This document shows, piece by piece, positions 1-9,708 of a DNA stretch of 64,000 nt (position 1 is the stretch's first letter; the number at the start of each line of letters is the position of its first letter). The position numbers were made by a program, and so were the translations under genes. The notes beneath the pieces were generated by a model. That model had not been told where the DNA came from. It worked only from the letters and a program-made list of their open reading frames with translations, and made no database searches. Source of the stretch: Devosia sp. A8/3-2 (GTDB lineage: Bacteria; Pseudomonadota; Alphaproteobacteria; Rhizobiales; Devosiaceae); contig CP104975.1 in NCBI GenBank assembly GCA_025452255.1, positions 1 through 64,000 on the forward strand. The letters are read 5' to 3'.

Positions 1-1137
1 CGGCATGCGACCTTCTATGTCACGCCCATGGGCCTCGCCTCCTCGCCCATTCCCGACGGGCCGAGCATCGAGATCCTGTTCGACCTCAAGAACCATGCTG
101 TGGTCGGGACCTGCGGCAATGGCCACAAAGTGTCCTTTGCGCTCGAGGCACTGACCGTTGCTGAGTTCCACGGCAAGTTCGTGCAGCTGGTCACCGAGCT
201 GGGCGGCACGCCGACCTTCAATGGCGAGCCCAATGAAGTGCCCAATCCGGTGCCCTTCGTGGAGGATCATCGCGACCGCCCGTACGACCGGGATTCTGTC
301 GAGCGTTTCCATAAGGCACTGGTCGCCATGGACCGGGTCATGGGACGTTTCAGGACGGCTTTCCTCGGCAAATCCAGCCCGGTGCACCTGTTCTGGGGCA
401 GTTTCGATCTGGCTGTCACCCGCTTCTCCGGGCGCCGTGCGCCGCTTCACCCCGGCGGCGTGCCGGCGCTGCCGCTCGAAGTCGCCCGAGAAGCCTATGA
501 TCGCGAAGTTGCGTCGGTTGGCTTCTGGCCCGGTGGCGGCGGCCTCGACTACCCAGCCTTCTATGCCTACGCCTATCCTTCGCCAAAAGGCTTCAAGTCG
601 GCGGCTGTGCAACCCGAGGAGGCCTTCTGGCACGATACGCTGGGCGAATTCATCCTGCCCTATGCGGCGGTCCAGTCGGCAGCCGATCCGAACGCGGCTC
701 TGACGGCCTTCCTCAATTCGACCTATGACGCCGCCGCCGATCTTGGTCACTGGGATCGCGACCTGCTCGAATGCGGGCCGGGCCACCCGCGACAGGTGCG
801 TCCGCACGATGCCGGCCAGCATGACGCTCTCCCCGCCACGGAGGATGGCACTGTCGAGCGGCAGGATGGCCCGACAAAGGGGCGCTATCGCCTCGTTATC
901 GACGGTGTTGAAGCGGAGATGACATATAGCCGGATCAGTCCGGAACTCATCATCCTCGACCATACCGGCGTGCCCGAGGCCCTTCGCGGCCGCAAGGTCG
1001 GCGAGCGCCCGGTGCGGCTGGCAGTGGAGGATGCGCGGCGGGACGGCGTTGCCATCCTGCCGATCTGCCCCTTCGCCAAGGCGCAGATCAACCGGCATCC
1101 GGAATGGCAGGACGTGCTGCAACGGTCACGGGCGTGA
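1..1137 (+). CDS. DUF5996 family protein fused in frame to a small GNAT acetyltransferase domain (5' partial)
   Basis: The frame is open from base 1 and reads RHATFYVTP before the first Met at 28, so the true start lies upstream of the window. Roughly the first 260 codons resemble DUF5996 (YVTP..L..SPIPDGP near the start, GHWDRDLL at the end, many Trp/Phe/Pro). From about base 890 the frame continues as a complete small GNAT domain of the YjdJ-like type (RYRLVIDG, LIILDHTGVP, PICPFAK, HPEW). The linker (Gly/Pro/His rich) resembles neither domain. Because many genes here have frameshifts, two adjacent genes may have been joined by an indel that removed a stop. No catalytic role is known for DUF5996; the GNAT part probably N-acetylates an unknown substrate. 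Confidence 0.75.
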   Translation, partial: RHATFYVTPMGLASSPIPDGPSIEILFDLKNHAVVGTCGNGHKVSFALEALTVAEFHGKFVQLVTELGGTPTFNGEPNEVPNPVPFVEDHRDRPYDRDSVERFHKALVAMDRVMGRFRTAFLGKSSPVHLFWGSFDLAVTRFSGRRAPLHPGGVPALPLEVAREAYDREVASVGFWPGGGGLDYPAFYAYAYPSPKGFKSAAVQPEEAFWHDTLGEFILPYAAVQSAADPNAALTAFLNSTYDAAADLGHWDRDLLECGPGHPRQVRPHDAGQHDALPATEDGTVERQDGPTKGRYRLVIDGVEAEMTYSRISPELIILDHTGVPEALRGRKVGERPVRLAVEDARRDGVAILPICPFAKAQINRHPEWQDVLQRSRA

Positions 1138-1145
1138 AGACGGCT

Positions 1146-1319
1146 ATGTACGAGGATACCGAGAAATTCGTCGATCTCGATTTCGAGCAGCGCGTGCGCC
1201 GACGGGCTTATGACCTGTGGGAGAAAGACGGAAGGCAGGAAGGGCGCGAGACGGACTATTGGTTCGCGGCGCTGCGGCTGGAGCTGGATACGCGGGACCA
1301 CCCCGAGGCCGGACTATAG
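1146..1319 (+). CDS. DUF2934 family small protein
   Basis: A 57-residue protein carrying the DUF2934 signature RAYDLWEKDGR followed by ETDYWFAAL. It starts at ATG 1146, eight bases after the stop of the preceding gene, and ends nine bases before the next ATG, so it sits inside a tight plus-strand operon. DUF2934 proteins are short, charged and of unknown function; in rhizobia and relatives they are often found near stress genes. It is intact. The family assignment rests on the motif and length; function is not known. Confidence 0.8.
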   Translation: MYEDTEKFVDLDFEQRVRRRAYDLWEKDGRQEGRETDYWFAALRLELDTRDHPEAGL

Positions 1320-1328
1320 GGTTTTCTG

Positions 1329-2382
1329 ATGAGCATTGAGTTTGGAATAGATTCCTTCGGCGATCTGCCGCGGGACGACCGTGGCGCGATCGTATCCCAT
1401 GCACAGGCCATACGCGCCACGGTCGAAGAAGCGGTGCTGGCCGATCAGGTCGGCATAGACGTGGTGTCGCTCGGTGAGCATCATCGGCCCGAATATGCGA
1501 TCTCGAGCCCGGAAACGGTTCTGGCGGGCATAGCGACGCGCACCTCGCGCATTCGCCTTGCTTCCGGCGTCACGGTGCTCAGCTCCGACGATCCGGTGCG
1601 GGTGTTCCAGCGCTTCGCCACGGTCGATGCCCTGTCCAATGGACGGGCCGAAGTCATACTCGGCCGCGGCTCGTTCACGGAATCCTTCCCGCTGTTCGGG
1701 TTCGACCTCAAGGATTATGACATCCTGTTCGAGGAGAAGATCGACCTGTTCAACCGGCTCCTTGAGGAGAAGCCGGTCTCCTGGACGGGAACGACCTAGG
1801 CGCCGCTGCAGGATGCAGAGGTGTTTCCCAAGACCGAGTCCGGGCGGCTGATGACTCGGGTGGGGGTTGGCGGTTCGCCACAATCGGTGATCCGGACGGC
1901 GAAATATGGCTTTGGACTGATGCTGGCCATTATCGGCGGGCAGCCGGCCTGCTTCGCGCCCTATGTGGACCTCTATCGGCGCGCCAGCGAGCAATCTGGC
2001 ACCACCGCTTTGCCGGTGGGCATGCACTCGCTCGGTTTCATTGCCGAGACGGATGAAGAGGCCCGCGCGCTGTTCTATCCCGGCTATCGGGAAATACGCA
2101 ATCGCATCGGTGCCCTGCGCGGATGGCCGCCGCTGCGCAAAGACGAGTTCGATGCCGATGTGGAGAGCGGCTCGCTTTATGTCGGCTCGCCCGAAACCGT
2201 GGCGCGCAAGATGGCCAAAGCTATCGAGTCGCTGGATGTCGGCCGGTTCGACCTTATCTATTCGGCCGCCGGGGCTGTTTCGGCAGAACGCCCGCCTCAA
2301 GGCGGTGGAACTTTTTGGCACTGTGGTCGTGCTGCGCGTGCGGGACATTCTGGCTGAGCGAAAAGCGGCGGCGCAGAACTAG
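1329..2382 (+). pseudogene. LLM class flavin-dependent oxidoreductase, amber codon plus frameshift
   Basis: A luciferase-like TIM-barrel oxidoreductase of about 350 residues: [12 protein letters not shown] motif near residue 55 (here SLGEHHRPEYA), [34 protein letters not shown] and GSPETVARKMAK. The frame is interrupted by an in-frame TAG at 1797-1799 (after WTGTT) and shifts frame near 2280; the last part (ARLKAVELFGT...RVRDILAERK) continues to a stop that abuts the ATG of the next gene. Such enzymes use FMN or F420 for oxygen- or hydride-dependent chemistry; the substrate is unknown. Flanking sequence is still strongly coding, so sequencing error or very recent damage is likely. It is paralogous to the gene at 3068-4107. 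Confidence 0.8.
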
Positions 2383-3087
2383 ATGACCGACAGGACAGTG
2401 AAGACGGTCGGCATATTGGGTGCGGGCAAGGTAGGGGTCGTCCTGGCCCGGGTTGCTGTCGCTGCCGGCTACAAGGTTCTCATCGCTGGGTCGGGCGATC
2501 CCGACAGGATCGCGCTGACCGTGGATGTGCTCGCGCTCGGCGCCGTGCCTGTCTGGTCTGCGGACGCGGCGCGACGAGCGGACCTCGTTATTCTGGCTTT
2601 GCCGCTCGGCAAATACGAGAGCCTGCCGGTTGCGGAACTCGGTGGCAAACTGGTCATCGACGCCATGAACTATTGGTGGGAGACCGATGGCCAAAGGGCC
2701 GATCTGATCGATCCCCGCCGGTCTACAAGCGAGATCGTGCAGGAATTCCTGCCTAACGCGCGGGTGGTGAAGGGCCTTAATCATATGGGCTACCACGACC
2801 TCGACGAACAGGCCCGGCCTAGGGGAGAAGCAGACAGGAAGGCCATTGCCGTGGCGGGCGATAATCCACGGGATGTCGCGATCGTCGTTGAGTTCATCGA
2901 CGCGATCGGCTTTGACGCCGTGCGAGCGGGCCCGCTGCGCCACGGGATCAGGCTGCAGCCGGGTACGGCCGCGTTTGGTGCCAATGTTGCTTCATCCCAG
3001 CTTGAGGACCTGCTCAGGCGGGCCGCTGAGCTCGCGTGCCCACCGAAAAAGATTGCAAGGACCCATCATGAAAATCGGCATTCATAG
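2383..3087 (+). CDS. NADPH-dependent F420 reductase-like NAD(P)-binding protein
   Basis: A 234-residue protein with an N-terminal Rossmann dinucleotide motif ([16 protein letters not shown], residues 10-25) and later [11 protein letters not shown] and [12 protein letters not shown], as in the F420-dependent NADP reductase / NADP-oxidoreductase family. The ATG follows the TAG of the upstream LLM gene with no gap, and the 3' end overlaps the ATG of the downstream LLM gene (3068) by 20 bases, implying translational coupling. It may recycle a reduced cofactor for the LLM enzymes, but whether this organism makes F420 cannot be judged from the window; plain NADPH chemistry is equally possible. It is the only intact member of the trio. 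Confidence 0.8.
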   Translation: MTDRTVKTVGILGAGKVGVVLARVAVAAGYKVLIAGSGDPDRIALTVDVLALGAVPVWSADAARRADLVILALPLGKYESLPVAELGGKLVIDAMNYWWETDGQRADLIDPRRSTSEIVQEFLPNARVVKGLNHMGYHDLDEQARPRGEADRKAIAVAGDNPRDVAIVVEFIDAIGFDAVRAGPLRHGIRLQPGTAAFGANVASSQLEDLLRRAAELACPPKKIARTHHENRHS

Positions 3088-4107
3088 CTTCGCCGCCCTG
3101 TTTCCTGACCCCAGACTGGAGAAACACCATCGGCTGCCGATCGGATGGCCGGTGTGCTGGACGAGATCGAACTGGCAGAGGAGGTGGGCCTCGACTTCTT
3201 CGGCATTGGCGAGCACCATCGACCCGAATTCCTCGATTCCGCGCCGGCGATGATCCCGGCGGCCGCCGCAGCGCGGACCAGCCGGATCGGATTGACCAGC
3301 GCGGTGACGGTGCTGAGCGCCGACGACCCGGTGCGGGTGTTTCAGAATTTTGCGACGCTTGACCTGATCTCCCGCGGCCGGGCGGAAATCGTCGCCGGGC
3401 GCGGCTCGTCGGTGGAGGCGTTTCCGCTGTTTGGCCTCCCCATGACCGATTACGACGACCTGTTTGCCGAAAAACTCGACCTGCTGCTGCTGTTGAGCGG
3501 CACGGCCAATCCGACGTGGAAAGGCCGTTTCCGTCCCGCGCTGACGGGACAGGGCGTGTTCCCGCGACCGCATCAGGAGCGGATGCCGATCTGGGCGGGC
3601 GTCGGGGGACGCCGCAGTCCTTTGCCCGTGCCGGTACGCTCGGCCTGCCGCTGATGATCGCGATCATTGGTGGAAGCTTCGAGCGGTTCCGTCCGCTGGT
3701 CGAGCTCTATCGCAAGGCCGGGGAACAAGCGGGGCATGACCCGGCCAGAGCTGCAAGTTGCGGTGCACGCCATGGGTTTCGTCGCCAACAGCGATGCGGC
3801 GGCGCGTGACAGCTTCTATCCGGGTTGGGCGCAGATGATCGGCAAATATGCCTATGAGCGCGGCTGGCCCCAGCCCGATCGCGCCCAGTTCGACCAGATG
3901 ACCGGCCCAAATGGCGCCTTCCTCGTGGGAAGTCCGGAGACGGTCGTGGCAAAGATCCGACACGCCGATGACGTTCTCGGCGGCCTTTCGCGCGTGGCTT
4001 TCCAGATGACCTCCGCAGCCTTCGAGACAGAAGCCATGCTTCGCTCGATCGAGCTGCTCGGTACGGAGGTGGCCCCTGCCGTGCAGTCGGTCCAGTTGGT
4101 CGCATGA
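3068..4107 (+). pseudogene. LLM class flavin-dependent oxidoreductase, three frameshifts
   Basis: Second luciferase-like oxidoreductase, close in sequence to the one at 1329-2382 ([63 protein letters not shown]). It starts [14 protein letters not shown] at ATG 3068 inside the end of the preceding gene. The reading frame shifts near 3140, near 3605 (within a G run, where GVGG-TPQSF is expected) and near 3735, then runs to TGA 4107. All segments joined give a full-length enzyme of about 345 residues. The intact sequence on either side of each shift suggests base-calling errors. Its probable cofactor partner is the upstream reductase. Confidence 0.78.
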
Positions 4108-4194
4108 CGCCAATGGTGAGGCAAGAGCAATACGTCCGAGAAGATTTCCCGGAGGCGCAAGGTCTGCTTTTGGCCCACGGCCGAGAGGCCGTCA

Positions 4195-4292
4195 GCGGCC
4201 GCAATGGGGTCGGGAGCAGCCGATCCGCTTGCGAGCCCGCCAGCGTTACAGACCGCATATCTTGCGAACCCCAGGGCACCCGGTTGGGGCCC
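4195..4292 (+). repeat. Intergenic palindromic repeat, copy A
   Basis: Left arm GCAATGGGGTCGGGAGCAGC, then CGATCCGCTTGCG, then core ACCGCATATCTTGCGAAC at about 4251-4268. It lies between two convergent genes. It shares arm, core and orientation with the copies near 7911, 19237, 24435, 34815, 39658, 41379, 52653, 55998 and 57829. Confidence 0.75.
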
Positions 4293-4354
4293 CATTCAGA
4301 CGCTAACAACCAACCGCTGCTCCTCAGAAGCAGACGTTGCAAGTGATCTAGGCC

Positions 4355-4951
4355 CTAGTTGGCTATCGCGCGAATTACCCGGCAGGGGTTGCCGACGGCG
4401 AGGCTGTCTGGCGGGATCGAGCGGTTCACCACGCTGCCGGCTCCGATCACCGACCGTGCCCCGATAGTTACGCCGGGCAGCACGATCACGCCGGCTCCGA
4501 TCCAGACCTCGTCTTCTACAATGATCGGCGCCGAAGTGCAAACCGCTCCGAGAATACGATTGCCGTCCTGGTCGAAGCGGGTGCGCTCCACCGCTCGAAG
4601 CGGATGACCACTGGTGATGAACTGAGCCTTGGGCCCAACGGCGACCCGGGTCCCGAAGGTGATCCGGGCATTGTCGAGGAATAGGCAATCCCAGCTGAAA
4701 AAGCACCCTTGCCCGATGTCGAGATGGCCGAATTGCCACCTGACGGGAGACAGCATCATGCCCGGCTCGTAGCGGATCAGCGCCCGCTTCAGGATGCCGA
4801 TGCGCTGCGCCATCTGCGACATCGGCGTGGCGTTGAACGCATCGAGCAGAGTTGCGGCGCGTTGCGCGACCGCGTTACATTCATCGTCCGGCGCAAGGAA
4901 AATCCCGCTGGCCAGCATTTCTTGCAGTTCGCTCCTGCGCATCTGTGCCAT
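4355..4951 (-). CDS. Maltose/sugar O-acetyltransferase (left-handed beta-helix)
   Basis: A protein of 198 residues starting MAQMRRSELQEML at ATG 4951, eight bases after a GGAGAGG ribosome site. The N-terminal Maa-type helical segment is followed by hexapeptide repeats: DIGQGCFFSWDCLFLD, PKAQFITSGHP (catalytic-type His in the TSGHPL motif), IIVEDEVWIGAGVIVLPGV and GAGSVVNRSIPPDSLAVGNP. This is the maltose/galactoside/nodulation acetyltransferase family, which transfers acetyl from acetyl-CoA to a sugar hydroxyl in the cytoplasm. The reading frame is also open upstream into the damaged flavoprotein gene, but the composition there is not coding-like, so 4951 is preferred. It is intact. Confidence 0.82.
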   Translation of the reverse strand: MAQMRRSELQEMLASGIFLAPDDECNAVAQRAATLLDAFNATPMSQMAQRIGILKRALIRYEPGMMLSPVRWQFGHLDIGQGCFFSWDCLFLDNARITFGTRVAVGPKAQFITSGHPLRAVERTRFDQDGNRILGAVCTSAPIIVEDEVWIGAGVIVLPGVTIGARSVIGAGSVVNRSIPPDSLAVGNPCRVIRAIAN

Positions 4952-5058
4952 TGCAACGCCCTCTCCGATGTCGCTGAAGAAGAGATTCCCGTGCTGGGTC
5001 GCAGTCAAGGGGTGGTACTGGGCCGGCACCGCTGCGTGTCGCCAATCCCGACGTTGTG

Positions 5059-5845
5059 TTAGCCGCCGTATCTTTCGGTTCGTACCGTACCGGCCGGGAT
5101 GCCAGCAGCAAGGACGCTGTCGGCGGCCACATCGACGAAGCGGTGCGAGCCGCAGATGTAAGTGCAGTCCGGTCGTCGACCGAGCCGGTCCAGTACCGCC
5201 TCGGATCATCTTTTGGTCCACGCGTCGGCCGAAGTCAGCGGCGCGCTCCGGACGCTCCCGCGTGAAGGTAGCTGTGAACGAAAAGCCCGGAGTTTCGGTA
5301 TCCATCTCGACAAGCTCGTCGAAGAATGGAGCTTCCGCCCTACTGCGGGCCGAGAGCAGCAGCCCTATGGGCTCGCCTCCAAGCTCAGTCCTGCGCTGGC
5401 GTGCCATCGACATCAGTGGAACGACACCGGATCCGCCGCCGATCAAAAGGGATGCCCCCGGCTCTTCAGCAGACCAAATGAAATGGCCGCCCAACGGGCC
5501 GCGCAGCTCTATTAAATCGCCAACTTCGACAACGTCGTGAAAGAAGAGGGAGACTTCGCCATCTGCAAGTTTCTCGATGGCCAGTTCAATAACGCCATCG
5601 GCCGTGGGCGCCGAGGCAATGGAATAGCTCCGCATCACGCTGTAGCCGCCCGGATCCGTGAGCCTGACCACCATGTGCTGCCCGGCAACATGCCGAAAGT
5701 GCGACCCCACTTCGAAAAAGAAGCTTTTGATCGAAGGCGTCCGGTTAAGGATCGAGGCCACGCGGGCCTCCATCCACACACTGGCCTTAGGAGAGTCCGC
5801 GGCGTCAATCACCGGTGTATCTTTGCTCAAGCCGGGGATCGCCAT
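5059..5845 (-). pseudogene. Ferredoxin-NAD(P)H reductase-like flavoprotein, one frameshift
   Basis: Starts MAIPGLSKDTPVIDAAD at 5845, overlapping the end of the sulfite-oxidase-like gene by 41 bases. It has the FAD-binding pattern RSYSIASAP (residues about 73-81) and the NAD(P)-binding LIGGGSGVVPLMSMAR. The frame shifts near 5205; the downstream part EAVLDRLGRRPDCTYICGS...PAGTVRTERYGG ends at 5059. The joined product is about 262 residues, as in reductases that pair with sulfite-oxidase-like molybdoenzymes. The likely role is electron transfer between NAD(P)H and the neighbouring molybdoprotein; the direction is not known. Confidence 0.8.
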
Positions 5846-6419
5846 AGATGTGATAGCCGCGCAACTCCCAAAAACCCGCCTCGTCCCTTTCGGTGAACTG
5901 CAAGCCGTTCACCCATTTCGTGGACTTCCAGAAATAGAGGTGCGGCACCAGCAGACGGGCCGGACCGCCATGATCTGTCCCGAGGGGCTGTCCTCCGAAT
6001 TTCAGCGCGACCATGGCCTTGCCGCCGACCGAGTCGGCTACCGGTACATTGGTGGAATAGCCATCAAAAGAATGCGCCAGCATGAAGCCGGTCGGTGGCT
6101 CTATGCCTGCATCAGCGAGGATTTCGTCGACCATCACGCCTTCCCAATGGGTGTCCAGCTTGGACCACGTTGTCACGCAATGGATGTCGCGCACGACCCC
6201 GGTCATCGGCAGGGCGTTGAACTCCCGCCAAGTCCACTTCTTCACCGGCCGCGGACCGATCTTGAGCGTGAACACCCAGTCCTCCGTGGCGACCCGGGGC
6301 GTGGGGCCGGCGGTCAGCACGGGGAAATCGTTCACCGGGTGCTGCCCGGGCGGGACGCGTTCAGTGGGATCCCGGGGGCCCTGTTCCCGTTTCTTCCCTA
6401 CAAATCCTCGGGTCACCAT
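5805..6419 (-). CDS. Sulfite oxidase-like molybdopterin oxidoreductase
   Basis: A 204-residue protein starting MVTRGFVGKKREQGPRD at 6419, preceded by AGGATAGACAAA. It has the oxidoreductase molybdopterin-binding fold: HPVNDFPVLTAG, WTWREFNALP, then DIHCVTTWSKLDTHWEGV, whose Cys is the expected molybdenum ligand, and HGGPARLLVPHLYFWKSTKWV near the end. It lacks a dimerisation domain and signal peptide, matching the short YuiH-like cytoplasmic group. Its gene overlaps that of the flavin reductase and follows a sulfur-transport gene. The substrate is not established for this group; oxidation or reduction of a sulfur compound is an inference from neighbours. It is intact. Confidence 0.85.
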   Translation of the reverse strand: MVTRGFVGKKREQGPRDPTERVPPGQHPVNDFPVLTAGPTPRVATEDWVFTLKIGPRPVKKWTWREFNALPMTGVVRDIHCVTTWSKLDTHWEGVMVDEILADAGIEPPTGFMLAHSFDGYSTNVPVADSVGGKAMVALKFGGQPLGTDHGGPARLLVPHLYFWKSTKWVNGLQFTERDEAGFWELRGYHIYGDPRLEQRYTGD

Positions 6420-6539
6420 TTTGTCTATCCTGATTCTAGATTGCACAAGAATACGAATATGCGCGTTTGGGTACACTATGGCCGCTCGAGGTGGTCAAAT
6501 GCGACACTCTTTCCCGCATTGCTTCCATGCTCGTTCCCT

Positions 6540-7498
6540 TCAAGTCCGTGCACGTGTTCGAGTCCCGAACACCGCGATGAGACCTGCAAGCACTGCAACC
6601 AGCAGTGCGTATGAGACGAAGGCCTGCCGAGCGGCCCCGGGCAGGCCGACAAGGAGGAGGGTGTCGTTCCCGCCGGGGATAAGTACGGCGCCCAAGCCCA
6701 TCAGCATCCCTCCCGCGAGGTGCCTCATGACGCCCTGCCACGTGGGCCACTTGATCATGAAGCGGTGTTCTCGCAGAGCCGCTGAAGCGATGCTGCCCAA
6801 AGACATGCTGGCGATGGTCACTGCGCCCGCTACCGGTACCGAGATGATGGTCTCGATCGATGCTGTTATCGAGAATAGGGGTGTGAATGTCACGAGCAGG
6901 GCAAAAGTTAGGCCGACCGCAGCCATGGTAACACTGAGAAGCCCGAAGTTCCTTTTTCACGATGCGTGACGGCCGGGCGCGCCAGCATGAGCAGGGCCAG
7001 GATGCCGGCCAAGGGCAGTGCTCCGCCCGGCAGAGGCATACTCAGCGGAGGTTGAGCCGGGAGCCAGTTAGTGAGTGGCTCGATGTACTTCACGATGAAG
7101 ATGCCAACGAAAACCAAAGCGAACTCTATATCGCCGTTACCGAAGTGGCCGACGGATCCGAAAACGCAAGCGCCATTCACGTAGCTGCCCACTGCGAACA
7201 GCACCGTTCCCACGACTAGATATCCGAAAGGCAACCATCCCTCGGGCATGAAGGGCGATATATTGAGAAGTGCATAGACCAAGCCGGCCCAAAGTGCGGA
7301 CTCCAACAGCGCGATCGACCTTGCCGGTCGTCTGCGCGCCACCGTGTCGGCGGTGGCTATCACTGTGCAGATCGAGCCCCGATTGAGAGCAAATCCAAGT
7401 GCGAAGCTCAACAGCGCGATCAAACCTATCCCGAGCCAATCCGCCCCGAACGCGTCCGTGAAAGTCAGGTCGGGAATTAAGTCCGAAAGAGCATTCAT
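6540..7498 (-). pseudogene. YeeE/YedE family sulfur transporter, one frameshift
   Basis: A polytopic membrane protein of about 320 residues. The first half (start MNALSDLIPDLTFTD at 7498) has the Cys motif NRGSICTVIATADTV and then SYVNGACVFGSVGHFGNGD, typical of YeeE/YedE thiosulfate/sulfur-compound uptake proteins. The frame changes near 6940; the second half (MAAVGLTFALLVTF..., ASMSLGSIASAALREHRFM, GGNDTLLLVGLPG) ends at 6540 with the matching second Cys-poor repeat. It probably imports a sulfur anion for the adjacent redox enzymes. The shift is a single indel in otherwise conserved sequence. Confidence 0.82.
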
Positions 7499-7544
7499 AC
7501 CGTTGTTTGCTCGCTGGTTGTGGAACGCATCATTTGTATCGGCA

Positions 7545-7715
7545 TCATCCCACTCCCGCCACCGCCCCGTCCGCCGTCACCATTGCGGCAAGCAACTGTT
7601 CCACATCCCGATCGAAGGCCACGAAAACCACGTGCCTTTGCGCGCATCGATGATGGTGAACCACGGCGTCCCGCCGCGGTGGTAATCCTCCATAAAGCTC
7701 GGCACGCCCTCGCCC
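7545..7715 (-). pseudogene. Thioredoxin/peroxiredoxin-like C-terminal remnant
   Basis: Two overlapping minus-strand segments can be joined: GVPSFMEDYHRGGTPWFTIIDA (about 7715-7650) and then, in another frame, HVVFVAFDRDVEQLLAAMV up to 7545. The GGTPWFTIID block with its cis-Pro resembles the C-terminal half of redoxin-fold proteins. No N-terminal half with a CXXC motif was found upstream, where an intergenic repeat begins. It is probably the eroded or badly sequenced end of a thioredoxin-like gene once linked to the sulfur transporter. Confidence 0.4.
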
Positions 7716-7849
7716 GGGCTCCGGCACGTCATCCCCGACGGGATTGGAAGGTCGTACGAGGCGGGCAGTCGGTCTCCTGGAAGCAGTCTACTTGCTCATT
7801 GGAGGTCCAGTCAGGCGACACCGCTTTCGAGATTTGATAGTCCAACTGT

Positions 7850-7930
7850 GAACGGCCGCAATGGGTGGGTCGCAAGCGGCCGATCTGCAGTGCGACCGTC
7901 AGGGCTCCAGACCGCATATTATGCGAGTCC
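7850..7930 (+). repeat. Intergenic palindromic repeat, copy B
   Basis: GCCGCAATGGGTGGGTCGCA, then AGCGGCCGATCTGCAG, then core CCAGACCGCATATTATGCGA at about 7907-7926. It is in the same orientation as the other copies although both flanking genes are on the minus strand. The rest of 7730-8257 holds no convincing gene. Confidence 0.8.
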
Positions 7931-8257
7931 ATGCAGCGGGCTGCGGTTCAAAGCAGGAACGATTCTCGCATTAAAGCATTTCCGCAGTCCGAGATCACGC
8001 GCGTCAACCGGACGTGGCGGCAAGGGAAACAGTGCGATTTTTCCGGTTTCTCGCACTGGCCAACGAAACGGCACACGAGTCCATATCCCGCCCGCGCTGG
8101 TCTCGCCAAAGCATCCCCCCATGAAAGGCACTTCCCACCGTTGCAATCGATGGGCTTCGGCGCGACGGGAGCTGTAGGGCAAAGAGATCGCGATCGCGCT
8201 GACTCCTCTGGTGTATCGGCGCACACTCACATGCCTGTCGCGGCGGTTCCGGCCGCT

Positions 8258-9708
8258 TCAAGAGTTGAGCCGGTCGGCAGCCACGGCAAGGCGTATTGCT
8301 AGACCTTCAGGTTTCCAATCTCTAGAAATTTCGCCGCCCAGTTGGCTCTGGACGGTAGCCCTTGCCAGCAGCGTACCAAAGCCGTCTCCATCATGCTGCT
8401 GCTCAACTCTGGGGCCGCCCTGCTCCGTCCATACCAGCACGAACTTTTCGCCATCCTCAATGCAGGATACGTGGATGCGGCCTCCTGAGGTCGAAAGCGC
8501 GCCGTATTTGGCGGCGTTGGTGGCAAATTCATGCAGCAGCAAGGCAAAGCTGGTCACCGCGGTTCCCGATATTTCGATATCCGGTCCAGCAACCAGGGCA
8601 CGCGACTGTCCATTATCGTCCCCTTCAAAGGGGGCGATAGTCGTTCTAATCAGCGTGTGCAGCGTAGTTGCCTGCTCTATGCGCCCTGTCGCGCCGGAAA
8701 TCCTCGGCACTGTCAAGCTGTGTGCCCGGGAGAGTGCACTCAAGCGCGACGATACGGCGGATGCGAGATCGGATGCCGTCGGCGCCGAGGCGCGCTGAGC
8801 GACACCGAGCTGCCTGCGAGGGTGAAAAGGTTTTTGACCCGGTGATCCATCTCCCGGATCAGCATGTATTGCTGTTCCTCGGCGCGGCGGCGCTCGGTGA
8901 TGTCTCGAGCAATCTTGGAGGCCCCAATGATGCGACCATCGCGGCTGCGGATCGGCGAGACCGAAATCGAAATTTCAACGAGGCTGCCGTCCTTGCGCCG
9001 GCGGATGGTTTCATAATGCTCGATGCGTTCGCCGCCACGAATGCGGGACAGGATTTCTGGTTCCTCATTTTCCCGGTCCTTCGGGATAAGCATCACAATC
9101 GGTCTACCGACGGCCTCTTCCGCCGTGTAACCGAAGAGACGTTCGGCGCCCGCGTTCCAGCTAACGATCGTTCCGTTGATATCCTTGGCGAGGATCGCAT
9201 CGTCCGACGACTGGACAATTGCCGCATAGCGTTGGGCCGCCTCATCGACCACCATTCGATCGACGATATCTACCAACATGTTGACGGCTCCTATCAGTTT
9301 TCCTTCAGCACCAAAGATCGGCGTCGGAAACGCCATAAATGGAATGCGGGTCCCATCGGGTCGCTCGGCAATTGCCGAGAGCCCCCTGACAACGCGCTTT
9401 TCACTCAGCGCTACTGCCATTGGACATTCATTGTGAGGCAGCGGCGTGCCATCGGGCCAATAGAGCTTCCACGATCCACAGAACTCGCTTTTGCCGATCT
9501 CAGGCTCCACGCCCCACATATCTGCGGCGGCAGAATTGTAGAACGTAATTCGGCCGGCGGCATCTGTAGTATAGACCGCTTCTGGCAGCGCCTCGAGGAA
9601 TGCCTCTAGTCTCAAACCGGCGGGTGGCGTGCCGTGGCCATCCGCAATCTTCGGGGTTTGTTTGGAATCCTCCCCGCCTATAATCCCGGACATTGATAGA
9701 TCGGCCAT
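8258..9708 (-). pseudogene. PAS-PAS HWE-family sensor histidine kinase, one frameshift
   Basis: Starts MADLSMSGIIGGEDSK at 9708. It has two PAS domains (about residues 30-140, LEALPEAVYTTDAAGRITFYN; and 145-265, YAAIVQSSDDAILAKDINGT), a PAC-like segment ([20 protein letters not shown]) and then the phospho-acceptor box [11 protein letters not shown]. The frame shifts near 8795 and resumes with SALSRAHSLT, the N-box HEFATNAAKYGAL and the G-box GDGFGT to 8258. His-Arg-Val-Lys-Asn is the HWE/HisKA_2 hallmark. There is no membrane segment, so it is a soluble sensor. It is head-to-head with a LOV kinase of the same family. The output is presumably a single-domain regulator or PhyR-type pathway. 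Confidence 0.85.

Noticed and set aside
4355..5845. A single 496-residue flavoprotein-acetyltransferase fusion on the minus strand
   Set aside because: The middle third is Arg/His/Pro rich and noncoding in character, the true flavoprotein C-terminus is found in another frame, and the acetyltransferase has its own ribosome site at 4951.
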